Position numbers and translations under genes: made by a program | DNA from: Microbacterium sp. C7(2022) | Lineage (GTDB): Bacteria; Actinomycetota; Actinomycetes; Actinomycetales; Microbacteriaceae | Length of the DNA: 64,000 bases | NCBI RefSeq assembly: GCF_028823665.1 | Contig: NZ_JAPEHV010000002.1 | Location: 124,001 to 188,000 of the forward strand | Reading direction: 5' to 3' | The notes under the pieces: model-generated | Told to the model about the DNA's origin: nothing | Databases searched by the model: none | Seen by the model: only the letters and a program-made list of their open reading frames with translations | Part shown: one piece after another, positions 37,475 to 45,760 of the stretch | Position numbering within the stretch: position 1 is the first letter of the stretch | Layout: each line of letters begins with the position of its first letter

Positions 37475-38434
37475 TCAGCGGTATTGGTCCAGCCCCGCCG
37501 ATGCCCATTCCGCGGCAGCGGCGCGGGCGGCGGGCGGGCGCACAATCTCCACGGCACCGCCGCGACGAGTTGCCAGCCGGCGCAAGCTCAGTTCATCCGC
37601 GACGCGCATGGTCGCCTCACTCATCGCTCCACGCGAATTCACCTCCGCCCGTGCGAGATACTCCCCCAACAGCGGAGCCTCGGCAAGCGGGAACCGGACC
37701 GTGGCTGTGAGGTCGTCATCGCTTGCGTCAAACCACGCGGAAACATCCCCGCTGTGACTCACCGGCATTTCAGTGAGGCTGAGATCACTGACACGGTCGA
37801 AGTGGAAAGTGCGCATGGCCTTTCGCAGATGACACCAGCCCTGCAGGTACCACTGGCCGTCCGCGATCTGCACCTTGACGGGATCGACCGTCCTTGTGGT
37901 TGCGGAAGCATCCGGAGCTTTATAGGTAAATGACACCGCGACCCCGTCCTTCAGCGCCTGAGCGACCACCTCGCGCGCATGATCCACCGGGCCAGGAGCG
38001 ACGATCACATCGACGGGCGCTCCCGACGCACCGCGAGCAAGCTTGGCAAGCAGTCCCGTGAACACGTCGGAATCGCCGATGCCGGGCAGCGACCGCGCGA
38101 GCTGGAGTCCTGCCAGGAGTGCCGCGGCTTCACGCGTCGTGAGCTTCGGTGATCGCTCGAGCCCGACGGTGTTTGTGAGCGCAATGCGGTCTTGCTCATC
38201 GAGCAACGTCCAGTCGATGTCGAAGAGGTCGTTCGGCATTTGCCAGAAGCCCCCGTCTCCGGGTCGGCCGATCACCGTCAACTTCTCGACCATGGCCCGC
38301 ATCGCCTCGGGCGTGACATCGAAATCTACCGCCGCTTGTTCCACGCTGACTTCACCACGGGCCACGAGATACGGCACGAGTTGTAGCATCAGCGCCGCGC
38401 GATCGGTGGCGACGAGGGTGGGCTTCTCGCTCAT
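37475..38434 (-). CDS. pafC: WYL-domain transcriptional regulator PafC
   Basis: A 319-residue partner of PafB. An N-terminal winged helix (about residues 10-60, VEQAAVDFDVTPEAMRAMVEKL) precedes a WYL domain (about 140-220) with QWYLQGWCHLRKAMRTFHFDRV in pattern, and the WYL C-terminal extension. PafBC is the LexA-independent DNA-damage regulator of Actinobacteria and is thought to sense single-stranded DNA through the WYL domains. It overlaps pafB by four bases; 94 bases separate it from tatA. Confidence 0.93.
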   Translation of the reverse strand: MSEKPTLVATDRAALMLQLVPYLVARGEVSVEQAAVDFDVTPEAMRAMVEKLTVIGRPGDGGFWQMPNDLFDIDWTLLDEQDRIALTNTVGLERSPKLTTREAAALLAGLQLARSLPGIGDSDVFTGLLAKLARGASGAPVDVIVAPGPVDHAREVVAQALKDGVAVSFTYKAPDASATTRTVDPVKVQIADGQWYLQGWCHLRKAMRTFHFDRVSDLSLTEMPVSHSGDVSAWFDASDDDLTATVRFPLAEAPLLGEYLARAEVNSRGAMSEATMRVADELSLRRLATRRGGAVEIVRPPAARAAAAEWASAGLDQYR

Positions 38435-39426
38435 GATGGCTCCTCGTGCGCTCTCAGAGCGCCCTGCAAGCGCTCAATGACCTTGTCTCGGAGGTCGGCG
38501 GGTTCAACCACCCTCACCTCGGGGCCATACGAGGCCAGTTCGTCAGCGAAGATATGGGCGTCGACAAAGGGAGCACGCAGGCCTTGGTCGGCGGGCAAAG
38601 CGCGTCGAGCCAAGCGCAACGAGGCTTCGGTACCTGGGTTCACCTCGAGGTGAGCGATGTTGCGCGAGGCCACATCGCGCAAACCGGCCAGCGCCCTCTC
38701 GCCCGCATCCTTCCGCTTGTCGCGGGCATAGCTCTGCCGAGTGATCGTGACATCCCCCACGATGCGACTGAGGAGAAACGTCCGCTCCGCACCGGCATCC
38801 CGGTCAAACCCGAAGACATGCCAGCGAGCCTCGTACTCCACCAGTGCCAACGGTTCCACCCGTCGCACCCGCGGGGTGCGCTCCCCGGGCTTGAGGTAGG
38901 CAAAGTTGACGCTTCGACACTGATCGATTGCCCGCTCGATCGGCGCGAACGACGGCTCCCGCATACTGATGCGCGGCGCGAACCCAATGATCGGCTCATC
39001 GACCTCATTGCCCAGAGCGCGGATCTTCCTCAGGCCGCTGCGCGCGGCATCCGTCATCGACCCCTCGCCCCATACGCTCCCCGCGAGATGGAGCAGGGCG
39101 GTCTCTGCCGGCGTGAACTCGATGTCGTCCGGCAAGGAGTACTCCCCGATGGCGATCCGATACCTGGCGGATCGCAGGTCTTCGGGGTCCGCGGTGTCAC
39201 CCAGGGTCTCGATAGGCACTCCGAGCTGGCGCAGGTTGAGCTTGTCTCGCTCAAAACTCTTCTCGAGCGCGGCCTTCGATGCTCCGGCCTCGCCCAGTTC
39301 GCGGTAGCCCGAGACCGACGACAAGATGGCGTCCTTCGTCAAACCGTGATCGGTCGCCATCAACGCGACCACGAGGTTCAGTAGGCGCTCTTCCGGCGAC
39401 GTGGGGGTGGAGGGTTTGTCGGGCAC
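38431..39426 (-). CDS. pafB: WYL-domain transcriptional regulator PafB
   Basis: A 331-residue protein with an N-terminal helix-turn-helix (about residues 15-75, LTKDAILSSVSGYRELG and KSFERDKLNLRQLGV), a WYL domain (about 165-240, VNFAYLKPGERTPRVRRVEPL, RWHVFGFDRDAGAERTF in pattern) and a C-terminal WCX-like domain. It acts with PafC in control of the mycobacterial-type DNA-damage response. The GTG at 39426 lies six bases after TAGGAT, so the transcript is probably leaderless. The Pup-ligase gene pafA that usually precedes it is missing. Confidence 0.93.
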   Translation of the reverse strand: MPDKPSTPTSPEERLLNLVVALMATDHGLTKDAILSSVSGYRELGEAGASKAALEKSFERDKLNLRQLGVPIETLGDTADPEDLRSARYRIAIGEYSLPDDIEFTPAETALLHLAGSVWGEGSMTDAARSGLRKIRALGNEVDEPIIGFAPRISMREPSFAPIERAIDQCRSVNFAYLKPGERTPRVRRVEPLALVEYEARWHVFGFDRDAGAERTFLLSRIVGDVTITRQSYARDKRKDAGERALAGLRDVASRNIAHLEVNPGTEASLRLARRALPADQGLRAPFVDAHIFADELASYGPEVRVVEPADLRDKVIERLQGALRAHEEPS

Positions 39427-39432
39427 CCCGCC

Positions 39433-39438
39433 ATCCTA
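39433..39438 (-). promoter_or_regulatory. Leaderless -10 element of pafB (TAGGAT)
   Basis: On the minus strand TAGGAT, ggcggg, GTG at 39426. It would drive pafB-pafC and possibly tatA-tatC-helY-lnt. Confidence 0.5.
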
Positions 39439-39470
39439 GAGCGAGAGTGGAACCGGGCGGCGGTGCCGCG

Positions 39471-40433
39471 CTAGCTCAGGGGCGCGTCGTCAAGACCGAG
39501 GATGTCGATGACGAACACCAGCGTCGAGCCCGCGGGGATCGACCCCTGCGCCTGGTCGCCATAGCCCTGCTCAGGCGGGATCACGACCAAAACCTGTGAC
39601 CCCACAGTCTGGCCGTCCAGAGCCGCAGCGAAGCCGGGAACGACCGCGTCCAGCGTCATCGACGCGGGCTCGGAGTCCCAACTCGTGTCAAAGACCTCAC
39701 GTTCGTCCCACGTCACGCCCGTGTAGTGCACACGAACGGGCTGCTCACCTGTGACAACGGCGCCGTCACCCTTCTTGAGGGTCTCGATCTGCAGGCCGTC
39801 AGGTGCCGCACCATCGGGAACGATGATGCCGGGGCGACCGTCGGGAGCGCGCACAACCGTCGGAAGGCCATGGCCGACATTGAACTGGTTGTCGCCGTCT
39901 GCGGCGCTGAGGTACACCTTGCGGACGTCGACCACAGCGATCACGGTGTCATCTTCAGCGACGCCGACGCTCGCGAGCGACGCAGCGTCGTAGTCGCCCG
40001 GCGCCATCGCGATAGTTACGCGAGAGCCCGGCGACGCGCACACCAGCGCGTCGGTGAACGCGGGAAATTGCTCGGCCCAACGGTCGACCGTGTACGCGCG
40101 CGACAGGTCACCGTCGTACGGGGTCGCGAGCAGCGCGTCGCCCGTCTCTCCGCTGAAGAGCGCCACGTCTACGACGATGAGTTGGGACGATGCCTCCACC
40201 TCAGTGCCTTCACCGGCGACATCCTCCCGGAATTCGGTCTGCTCGACGTGGAACGGCGTGTACAGGTCGATGTTCGGCACCGCGTCGACAGAGCCGGTGA
40301 CGTTCACGAGGTCGAGCGCCGCAACATCGGCTGACTCGGGGACGCAGTCGTCAGCTGACGGAGAGCTCGTGCAGCCTGTCAGGCTGACAGCAGCAAGCGC
40401 GGCAACGGCGAGGGCAGCGGGGAGTTTACGCAC
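39471..40433 (-). CDS. FKBP-type peptidyl-prolyl isomerase lipoprotein
   Basis: A 320-residue exported lipoprotein. A signal peptide of about 20 residues ends in the lipobox LTGC with the acylated Cys21. A first domain (about 40-180) looks like a degenerate FKBP fold, and the C-terminal domain (about 215-318) is a canonical one: VRVHYTGVTWDEREVFDTSW and IPPEQGYGDQAQGSIPAGS in pattern. It probably speeds folding of exported proteins at the outer face of the membrane. The GTG at 40433 fits the leaderless spacing. Confidence 0.92.
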   Translation of the reverse strand: MRKLPAALAVAALAAVSLTGCTSSPSADDCVPESADVAALDLVNVTGSVDAVPNIDLYTPFHVEQTEFREDVAGEGTEVEASSQLIVVDVALFSGETGDALLATPYDGDLSRAYTVDRWAEQFPAFTDALVCASPGSRVTIAMAPGDYDAASLASVGVAEDDTVIAVVDVRKVYLSAADGDNQFNVGHGLPTVVRAPDGRPGIIVPDGAAPDGLQIETLKKGDGAVVTGEQPVRVHYTGVTWDEREVFDTSWDSEPASMTLDAVVPGFAAALDGQTVGSQVLVVIPPEQGYGDQAQGSIPAGSTLVFVIDILGLDDAPLS

Positions 40434-40439
40434 CGGAAC

Positions 40440-40445
40440 AGTCTA
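40440..40445 (-). promoter_or_regulatory. Leaderless -10 element of the FKBP gene (TAGACT)
   Basis: Minus strand TAGACT, gttccg, GTG at 40433. The hexamer contains part of the trmI stop codon region. Confidence 0.5.
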
Positions 40446-41465
40446 GGCCGAACCCTCTGGCTCGTCGCTCGCCGCGCCCTCGACTCCCGCCGCGATGCGT
40501 GCGCCTTGGGCCGCGCGCTGGGCTTCACGCACGCGTTTGCGCAAGTTCTTGTCGGTGATCTGCCGATCGCCTACGGCGCCGGGAGTCCAGAGTTCGACAT
40601 CCTCGTCGCTGTAGCTCGACTTCGACGCGCGCCGCTTTACCTCGGGCGGCACCGCGCCCGGTGCCAGGCGACGTGCCCACACCAGGAAGCCCGTGTGCGC
40701 GACCATACGGTGATCAGGGCGCACCGCGAGGCCCTCGACATGCCACCCACGCACCATCGTCTCGTTCGCGTCGGGCTCGGTGAACAGCCCTGTCCCGCGG
40801 ATGAATTCGGCAACGCGGCTGAGCTGAGTCGCCGTCGCGACGTAACACAGCACGACTCCGCCCGGAGTGAGTGCTTCGGCGACGACATCGATGCACTCCC
40901 ACGGCGCGAGCATGTCGAGCACGACGCGATCGACCGACCCCGGCGCCACCGTCTCGAGCAGCGCCTCGCCAAGATCGCCGACGACCACGTCCCAGTTCGT
41001 CGGCCGCGCACCCATGAACGTTTCGACGTTGGCCTGCGCCACATCGGCGAAGTCCTCCCGACGCTCGAACGACACCAGCCGACCTTCGGCCCCCAGGGCG
41101 CGCAGCAACCACAGTGAGAGAGCACCTGATCCCACACCAGCCTCGACCACGGTCGCACCGGGGAAGACGTCAGCCTCAGCAAGGATCTGCGCGGCATCCT
41201 TCGGGTACACAATCGCTGCACCACGGGGCATTGACATGACGAAGTCACGCAACAGGGGCCGGAGCGCCAAATACTCATGACCGCTGCTGTTCGTCACGAC
41301 CGAGCCATCGGGTTCTCCCACGAGCTGTGAGTGGCGCAGCACGCCGTGGTGGGTGTGCAGTTCCCCTCCCTCGCGCAGCGTGATGGTGTGCATCCGGTTC
41401 TTCGGCCCGGTCAACTGCACGCGGTCGCCGACGCGAAACGGTCCGCTGGGTCGCTGGTTCGTCAT
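40443..41465 (-). CDS. trmI: tRNA (adenine-58-N1)-methyltransferase
   Basis: A 340-residue Rossmann-fold methyltransferase like M. tuberculosis Rv2118c. An N-terminal beta domain (about 1-75: FRVGDRVQLTGPKNRMHTI in pattern) precedes the SAM domain, whose motif I is VVEAGVGSGALS, followed by VSFERREDFADVA and the motif IV-like DMLAPWE. It makes m1A58 in the tRNA T-loop, which stabilises tRNAs. A basic C-terminal tail follows. The ATG overlaps the HAD phosphatase stop by four bases. Confidence 0.93.
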   Translation of the reverse strand: MTNQRPSGPFRVGDRVQLTGPKNRMHTITLREGGELHTHHGVLRHSQLVGEPDGSVVTNSSGHEYLALRPLLRDFVMSMPRGAAIVYPKDAAQILAEADVFPGATVVEAGVGSGALSLWLLRALGAEGRLVSFERREDFADVAQANVETFMGARPTNWDVVVGDLGEALLETVAPGSVDRVVLDMLAPWECIDVVAEALTPGGVVLCYVATATQLSRVAEFIRGTGLFTEPDANETMVRGWHVEGLAVRPDHRMVAHTGFLVWARRLAPGAVPPEVKRRASKSSYSDEDVELWTPGAVGDRQITDKNLRKRVREAQRAAQGARIAAGVEGAASDEPEGSA

Positions 41466-42145
41466 GAGTGATCCTTTCGTCCGCGCACCAAGGCGTGGAA
41501 GGCCGTCAGGTCGTGCGCGGTGCGCCCTTCGAGTGTCGGCCAGATGGCATCCGCTCCGACACCTTCAAGAGAGACCATCAGAGGTACACCGATCGTTGCA
41601 GCGCCGGATGCCACGGCGGCACGCAGTCCGTTGGGAGAGTCCTCGATGGCCACGGCCTCAGCCGGCGTGACACCCAATGCCTCGCACGCTTGCAGATACG
41701 GATCGGGGAAGGGCTTAGGCCGGGTCACCTCGTCTCCGGCAATCACCACGTCGAATGCGTCGAAGTCGATGAGATCGACCACCGTATCGGCCATGCGGCG
41801 TAAAGACATCGTGACGAGCGCGGTCTTTACCCCTGCCGCACGTAAGCTCGCCAGCAATTCTTGAGCGCCGGGTCTGAAGGGCACTCCCTTGGTGGCGAGC
41901 TGGTGCATGACGCTGTCGGTCAGATGAGCCGTGATTTCGGGGACGGCCATGCGCACGCCGGCGGACTGGAAGATGCGCGCGGCATCGTCCAGGCCTAGAC
42001 CGACCAAGCCCAAGGCTTGTTCGTGGGACCACGTGCCGCCGAAGCTCTCCACGAGCGGGGTCTCGGCCGCCATCCAATACGGTTCGGTATCGACGAGGGT
42101 TCCGTCCATGTCCCACAGGACCGCGGAAAGCTGGGGGGAACTCAC
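41462..42145 (-). CDS. HAD-family phosphatase (beta-phosphoglucomutase/Gph-like)
   Basis: A 227-residue HAD hydrolase. Motif I is LWDMDGTLVDTEPYW with the nucleophile Asp, motif II is VTMS, motif III is KPFPDPYL and motif IV is AIEDSPNGLRAA. The helical cap (about residues 20-85) is of the C1 type, so small sugar phosphates or phosphoglycolate are likely substrates; the exact one is unknown. The GTG at 42145 is six bases after TAGCAT. It leads a two-gene unit with trmI. Confidence 0.9.
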   Translation of the reverse strand: MSSPQLSAVLWDMDGTLVDTEPYWMAAETPLVESFGGTWSHEQALGLVGLGLDDAARIFQSAGVRMAVPEITAHLTDSVMHQLATKGVPFRPGAQELLASLRAAGVKTALVTMSLRRMADTVVDLIDFDAFDVVIAGDEVTRPKPFPDPYLQACEALGVTPAEAVAIEDSPNGLRAAVASGAATIGVPLMVSLEGVGADAIWPTLEGRTAHDLTAFHALVRGRKDHS

Positions 42146-42151
42146 CGGACA

Positions 42152-42157
42152 ATGCTA
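42152..42157 (-). promoter_or_regulatory. Leaderless -10 element of the HAD phosphatase gene (TAGCAT)
   Basis: Minus strand TAGCAT, tgtccg, GTG at 42145. It is back to back with the PAC2 promoter. Confidence 0.5.
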
Positions 42158-42189
42158 CCCGTCAGGGGCTACCCGTCGGTGGTCGGGCC

Positions 42190-42195
42190 TATTGT
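42190..42195 (+). promoter_or_regulatory. Candidate -10 element of the PAC2 gene (TATTGT)
   Basis: TATTGT lies 38 bases before the GTG at 42228; the leader ends in the strong ribosome site agaggagg. Confidence 0.4.
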
Positions 42196-42227
42196 GGAGG
42201 GAACTCATCAGGGGCAGAGGAGGTCGC

Positions 42228-43100
42228 GTGGACGGATTGGGACGCCGAGTACTGGTGGCCGCGTTCGACGGATGGAATGATGCGGGTGAAGCGGCGTCGT
42301 CGGCTATCGCGCACCTTCGCGAAGCCGGCGAGTACGAGCCCGTGTTCCAGGTCGACCCCGAACTGTACTTCGACTACCAGTACACGCGCCCGCAGATCAC
42401 CATGGACGCCGACGGCACACGCTCGCTTGCGTGGCCTGAGGCGACGCTTCTGAAGCCCACTCGAACAACACGCGGCACGCAACTCTGGTTGCTGACGGGT
42501 GTCGAACCCGCCCGGGCATGGCAGGCGTTCGCCGCGGAATTCATCGATGCCGCTCTGAGCCACGATGTGACGGGCTTCGTCGCCCTGGGCTCGATGATGT
42601 CGGACGTGCCCCACACGCGCCCGATCTCAGTCTTCGCGGGAAGCGACTCGGACGCCCTGCGCACCAGTCTGGAACTCGAGAAGAGCACCTACGAAGGCCC
42701 CGTGGGCATTTTGAGTGTGCTGGGGTACGCGGCGAATGAGGTGGGTATTCCGTCCGCCAGTCTGTGGGCCAGCGTGCCGCACTATGTCGCGGGCCACACG
42801 CCCTCCCCCAAGGCGACCCTCGCACTACTCGACCGGCTTGAGGACCTCACCGGCGCGTCGTTGCCCCGTGGCGACCTCTCCACCGCGGCTGCCGCGTGGG
42901 AGGCATCCATCGACGCGGCTGCAGCCGACGACGAAGAGATGACCGAGTACATTCAACAACTCGAGCGCACGCGAGACACGTGGGACTCCCCCGAAGCGTC
43001 GGGCGACGCCATCGCGCAAGAGTTCGAGCGATACCTGCGACGCGGTGGTGAGGGGCCCACCAAGCCCGGACGCGACGATCCTCCGTCGCCGCGACGCTGA
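42228..43100 (+). CDS. PAC2-family protein
   Basis: A 290-residue protein of the PAC2 (proteasome-assembly-chaperone 2-like) family common in Actinobacteria (M. tuberculosis Rv2125 type). Recognisable pieces are VLVAAFDGWNDAGEAASSA at the N-terminus, VALGSMMSDVPHTRPI, and GIPSASLWASVPHY. In bacteria the role is not established. The GTG at 42228 follows agaggagg. It lies divergent from the HAD-trmI unit and converges with uppP. Since the proteasome locus is missing here, a proteasome role in this strain is doubtful. Confidence 0.9.
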   Translation: MDGLGRRVLVAAFDGWNDAGEAASSAIAHLREAGEYEPVFQVDPELYFDYQYTRPQITMDADGTRSLAWPEATLLKPTRTTRGTQLWLLTGVEPARAWQAFAAEFIDAALSHDVTGFVALGSMMSDVPHTRPISVFAGSDSDALRTSLELEKSTYEGPVGILSVLGYAANEVGIPSASLWASVPHYVAGHTPSPKATLALLDRLEDLTGASLPRGDLSTAAAAWEASIDAAAADDEEMTEYIQQLERTRDTWDSPEASGDAIAQEFERYLRRGGEGPTKPGRDDPPSPRR

Positions 43101-43118
43101 CCGCGCGGTGCTCGCGGC

Positions 43119-43943
43119 TCAGGCCGAGATCACACCCATACTGAGCAACACCAGAATCGTGGAGCCCAATGCGACTCGGTACACGACGAATGGCAAGAAG
43201 CTGTGCTGTGAGATCCACTTCATGAAGAACGCGATCACGGCCAGCGCAACGACGAAGGCGACCACCGTCGCGACGGCCGTCTCGCCCAGGCTGAATACGC
43301 CCGGCTCGTTCCAGCTCTTCGCGAGTTGGTAGAAGCCGCTGCCGAACACCGCGGGGATCGCCAGCAAAAAGGCATAGCGCGCGGCTGCCGCTCTCTCGTA
43401 ACCCATGAACAGCCCCGCGGTGATTGTGCCGCCTGATCGCGAGACACCGGGGATCAACGCCAGCGACTGGGCGAACCCGTACACCACGCCATGGCCGACG
43501 GTGAGGTCGTTCAGCTTGCGTTTCTTGGCACCCACATGGTCCGCGATTCCCAGCAGCACACCGAAAAAGATCAGCATGCCCGCGATGAGCCATAGCGAAC
43601 GGAAAGTCGTCTCGATCTGGTCTTGGAACAAGAGCCCGAGCACGACGATCGGGATGCTGCCGACGATGATCAGCCAGCCCATCTTCGCGTCCGGGTCGTT
43701 GCGCGGGATCTTGCCGGCAAGCGAGCGGAACCAGTTACCGATGATGCGGACGATGTCTCGCCAGAAGAACACGACCACGGCCGCCTCGGTGCCGATCTGC
43801 GTGATGGCGGTGAACGCCGCTCCCGGGTCTTCGGCGCTGGGCAAGAACTCGCCCAGAATTCGCAGGTGCGCGCTCGAAGAGACGGGCAGGAACTCCGTCA
43901 GTCCCTGCACGAGCCCGAGGATGATCGCCTCGAATAGATTCAT
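43119..43943 (-). CDS. uppP: Undecaprenyl-diphosphatase
   Basis: A 274-residue BacA/UppP membrane enzyme that dephosphorylates undecaprenyl pyrophosphate so the carrier lipid can be reused in cell-wall synthesis. It has about eight hydrophobic helices and both active-site regions: [18 protein letters not shown] near the N-terminus and [20 protein letters not shown] in pattern in the middle. The length is typical. The ATG at 43943 follows aaaggcgc. It lies 52 bases after the M20 peptidase stop on the same strand. Confidence 0.95.
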   Translation of the reverse strand: MNLFEAIILGLVQGLTEFLPVSSSAHLRILGEFLPSAEDPGAAFTAITQIGTEAAVVVFFWRDIVRIIGNWFRSLAGKIPRNDPDAKMGWLIIVGSIPIVVLGLLFQDQIETTFRSLWLIAGMLIFFGVLLGIADHVGAKKRKLNDLTVGHGVVYGFAQSLALIPGVSRSGGTITAGLFMGYERAAAARYAFLLAIPAVFGSGFYQLAKSWNEPGVFSLGETAVATVVAFVVALAVIAFFMKWISQHSFLPFVVYRVALGSTILVLLSMGVISA

Positions 43944-43995
43944 GGGCGCCTTTCACAGCACGATGCCGGGGCGCGGCATCCAGGTTCATTTGTCA

Positions 43996-45300
43996 TCAGT
44001 AAGTGCGAAGCAAGTCCGCGAGCACAGCACGGCCGAAGTCGAGTGCGTCGAGCGGCACGCGCTCGTCGACTCCGTGGAACATGCCGGTGAATTCGAAGTC
44101 CAGGGGTAACCGAAGGGGCGCGAAGCCGTAGCCCTCGATGCCGAGAGTGGCGAGCGCCTTGTTGTCGGTACCTCCACCGAGAAGGTATGGCACGACAGGC
44201 GCGCCAGGGTCGTGGTGACCGAGCGCCCCGACCATCGCATCGACGAGGCCACCGGAGAACGGTACTTCCAGCCCGATGTCTTGATGCACGATCTCGACCT
44301 CGACGTGCGGCCCCACGATGCGGCGGATCTCTGCCAGCGCGGCGTCTTCGGTGCCGGGGAGCACGCGAACATCAATCAGCGCCTCGGCGCGGTCGGGGAT
44401 CACGTTGTGCTTGTAGCCTGCCGTCAGCCCGGTCGGGTTGGTGGTGGTGCGGAACGTGGAGCGCAAGAAGCCGGATGCTGTCCCTGCTGCCATCGCGACC
44501 TCATCCGGGTCGCTCGACGTCGAACCAGCGAGCTCGCCCAGGCGGCTGACCATCTCCGCAGTGGCGGGCGTCAAGCTGACCGGCCACTGGGTGGTGCCCA
44601 ACGTCGCGACGGCATGCGCGAGGTGCGTCACCGCGTTGTCGAAGTGAAACGACGAACCGTGCGCGGCGCGTCCGCGCGCGACGAGGCGAATCCAGATGAG
44701 AGCCTTCTCGCCGACCTGCAGTAAGTAGGCGCGACGATCGCCGACACCGATCGAAAATCCGCCGACTTCGCTAATCGCTTCGGTGGCTCCTTCGAACCAT
44801 TCTGGGTGATTCTTGACGACGAGTTCTGAGCCCTCCACGCCCCCGTTCTCCTCGTCGGCGAAGAAGGTGAGGATGACATCGCGTTCAGGTTGCTCGCCAG
44901 CGCGGAGGATGTCGGCGGTTGCCGTCAGCATCATTGCGTCCATGTCTTTCATGTCGACCGCGCCGCGCCCCCACAGCATGCCGTCGCGGATCTCGCCAGC
45001 GAAGGGGTCAACCGACCAGTCCTCGGCGATCGCGGGCACGACGTCGAGGTGCCCGTGCAGAACCAGCGCAGGCTTATCGGGGTTGCGCCCTGGTACGCGG
45101 GCCATCACGTTGGTGCGACGCGCGATCGGCTCGTAGAAGACCGGATCCAGACCGATCGACTCGAGATATGAGCCGACGTACTCGGCGGCTTCACGCTCAC
45201 CCTTGGCCGTACCGCCACCATGGTTCGTGGTGTCGATGCGGATGAGGTCGCGCGCGATGCGAGCGACCTCGGCGAGCGGCGCGTCGTCGTGTGAGGGCAT
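43996..45300 (-). CDS. M20-family metallopeptidase
   Basis: A 434-residue zinc exopeptidase of the M20/ArgE-DapE group. Metal ligands lie in LHGHLDVVPA, GRGAVDMKDMD and FADEENGG, where the Glu-Glu pair includes the catalytic base; the lid domain (about residues 195-320) contains ARGRAAHGS. The last ligand region is GGGTDNKAL. Substrate (dipeptide or acylated amino acid) is unknown. The ATG at 45300 lies seven bases after TAAGTT on the minus strand and no ribosome site is seen. An open frame to 45414 extends into repeats and is rejected. Confidence 0.92.
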   Translation of the reverse strand: MPSHDDAPLAEVARIARDLIRIDTTNHGGGTAKGEREAAEYVGSYLESIGLDPVFYEPIARRTNVMARVPGRNPDKPALVLHGHLDVVPAIAEDWSVDPFAGEIRDGMLWGRGAVDMKDMDAMMLTATADILRAGEQPERDVILTFFADEENGGVEGSELVVKNHPEWFEGATEAISEVGGFSIGVGDRRAYLLQVGEKALIWIRLVARGRAAHGSSFHFDNAVTHLAHAVATLGTTQWPVSLTPATAEMVSRLGELAGSTSSDPDEVAMAAGTASGFLRSTFRTTTNPTGLTAGYKHNVIPDRAEALIDVRVLPGTEDAALAEIRRIVGPHVEVEIVHQDIGLEVPFSGGLVDAMVGALGHHDPGAPVVPYLLGGGTDNKALATLGIEGYGFAPLRLPLDFEFTGMFHGVDERVPLDALDFGRAVLADLLRTY

Positions 45301-45307
45301 GCCGACA

Positions 45308-45313
45308 AACTTA
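45308..45313 (-). promoter_or_regulatory. Leaderless -10 element of the M20 peptidase gene (TAAGTT)
   Basis: Minus strand TAAGTT, seven bases, ATG at 45300; one base longer than the usual spacer in this window. Confidence 0.45.
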
Positions 45314-45380
45314 CCCGCTCGGCGCCTTCCTCCCCCGCGCCCGCTGCCGAAGACCCGGCGCGCACGCGCGAGCGAGCACC

Positions 45381-45433
45381 AAACCTGCAGGTGGGCATGA
45401 AAACTGATGCTCACATGCAGGTTTCATGCTCAC
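45381..45433. repeat. Nested inverted and direct repeats upstream of the M20 gene
   Basis: Inverted repeat A: AAACCTGCA (45381-45389) with TGCAGGTTT (45416-45424). Inverted repeat B: GTGGGCATGAAA (45391-45402) with TTTCATGCTCAC (45422-45433), one mismatch. ATGCTCAC occurs twice, 19 bases apart. The right arms overlap, so A and B cannot both form fully. Function unknown. Confidence 0.6.
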
Positions 45434-45489
45434 GGCGCCCGCGTCGGGGTGCGGCGCCCGCGTCGGAGTGCGGCGCGCGCGTCGGGGTG
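45433..45489. repeat. Three tandem copies of a 19-base GC-rich unit
   Basis: Copies at 45433-45451, 45452-45470 and 45471-45489. Copies 2 and 3 each differ from copy 1 by a single base. It lies in the 260-base gene-free gap between the M20 gene and tRNA-Glu. Confidence 0.8.
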
Positions 45490-45526
45490 CTGGGCCCCGC
45501 ACCACGGCGGGCCGCTCCGCGAGACG

Positions 45527-45558
45527 ACGAAAGCCCGTCCGAGTGGACGGGCTTTCGT
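45527..45558 (-). terminator. Terminator of tRNA-Glu
   Basis: A 14-bp perfect stem (GAAAGCCCGTCC core) with a GAGT loop, two bases beyond the tRNA 3' end on the minus strand, followed by a T-containing CTTTCGTCGTC tail. Confidence 0.85.
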
Positions 45559-45560
45559 GG

Positions 45561-45636
45561 TGGTGACCCCAGCGGGATTCGAACCCGCGTTACCGCCGTG
45601 AGAGGGCGGCGTACTAGGCCGCTATACGATGGGGCC
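45561..45636 (-). tRNA. tRNA-Glu(CTC)
   Basis: A 76-base gene on the minus strand including an encoded CCA end. The acceptor GGCCCCA pairs with TGGGGTC, the anticodon loop CTCTCAC gives CTC (reads GAG), and the T-arm has GGTTCGAATCC. Confidence 0.95.
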
Positions 45637-45760
45637 GTACTTTTTCGCTGCCGTTTCGGCAACCGTTCGATTATGCCACGGCTTCTGCGCGCTCTCCAAA
45701 TCGAGCCGCGAATCGCGTGTTCTGTTGCCGGTGAGACGCATCGACGGTTGACTTCGTCTT

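Noticed and set aside
42825..43593. Minus-strand frames across the PAC2-uppP junction
   Set aside because: They mix antisense PAC2 with out-of-frame uppP and show no motif.
45433..45489. Tandem repeat considered as a CRISPR array
   Set aside because: Units are directly adjacent with no spacers and no cas genes are present.
45561..45636. tRNA-Glu considered as an integration site
   Set aside because: No integrase, no duplicated tRNA 3' end in the window, and flanking genes keep the actinobacterial order.
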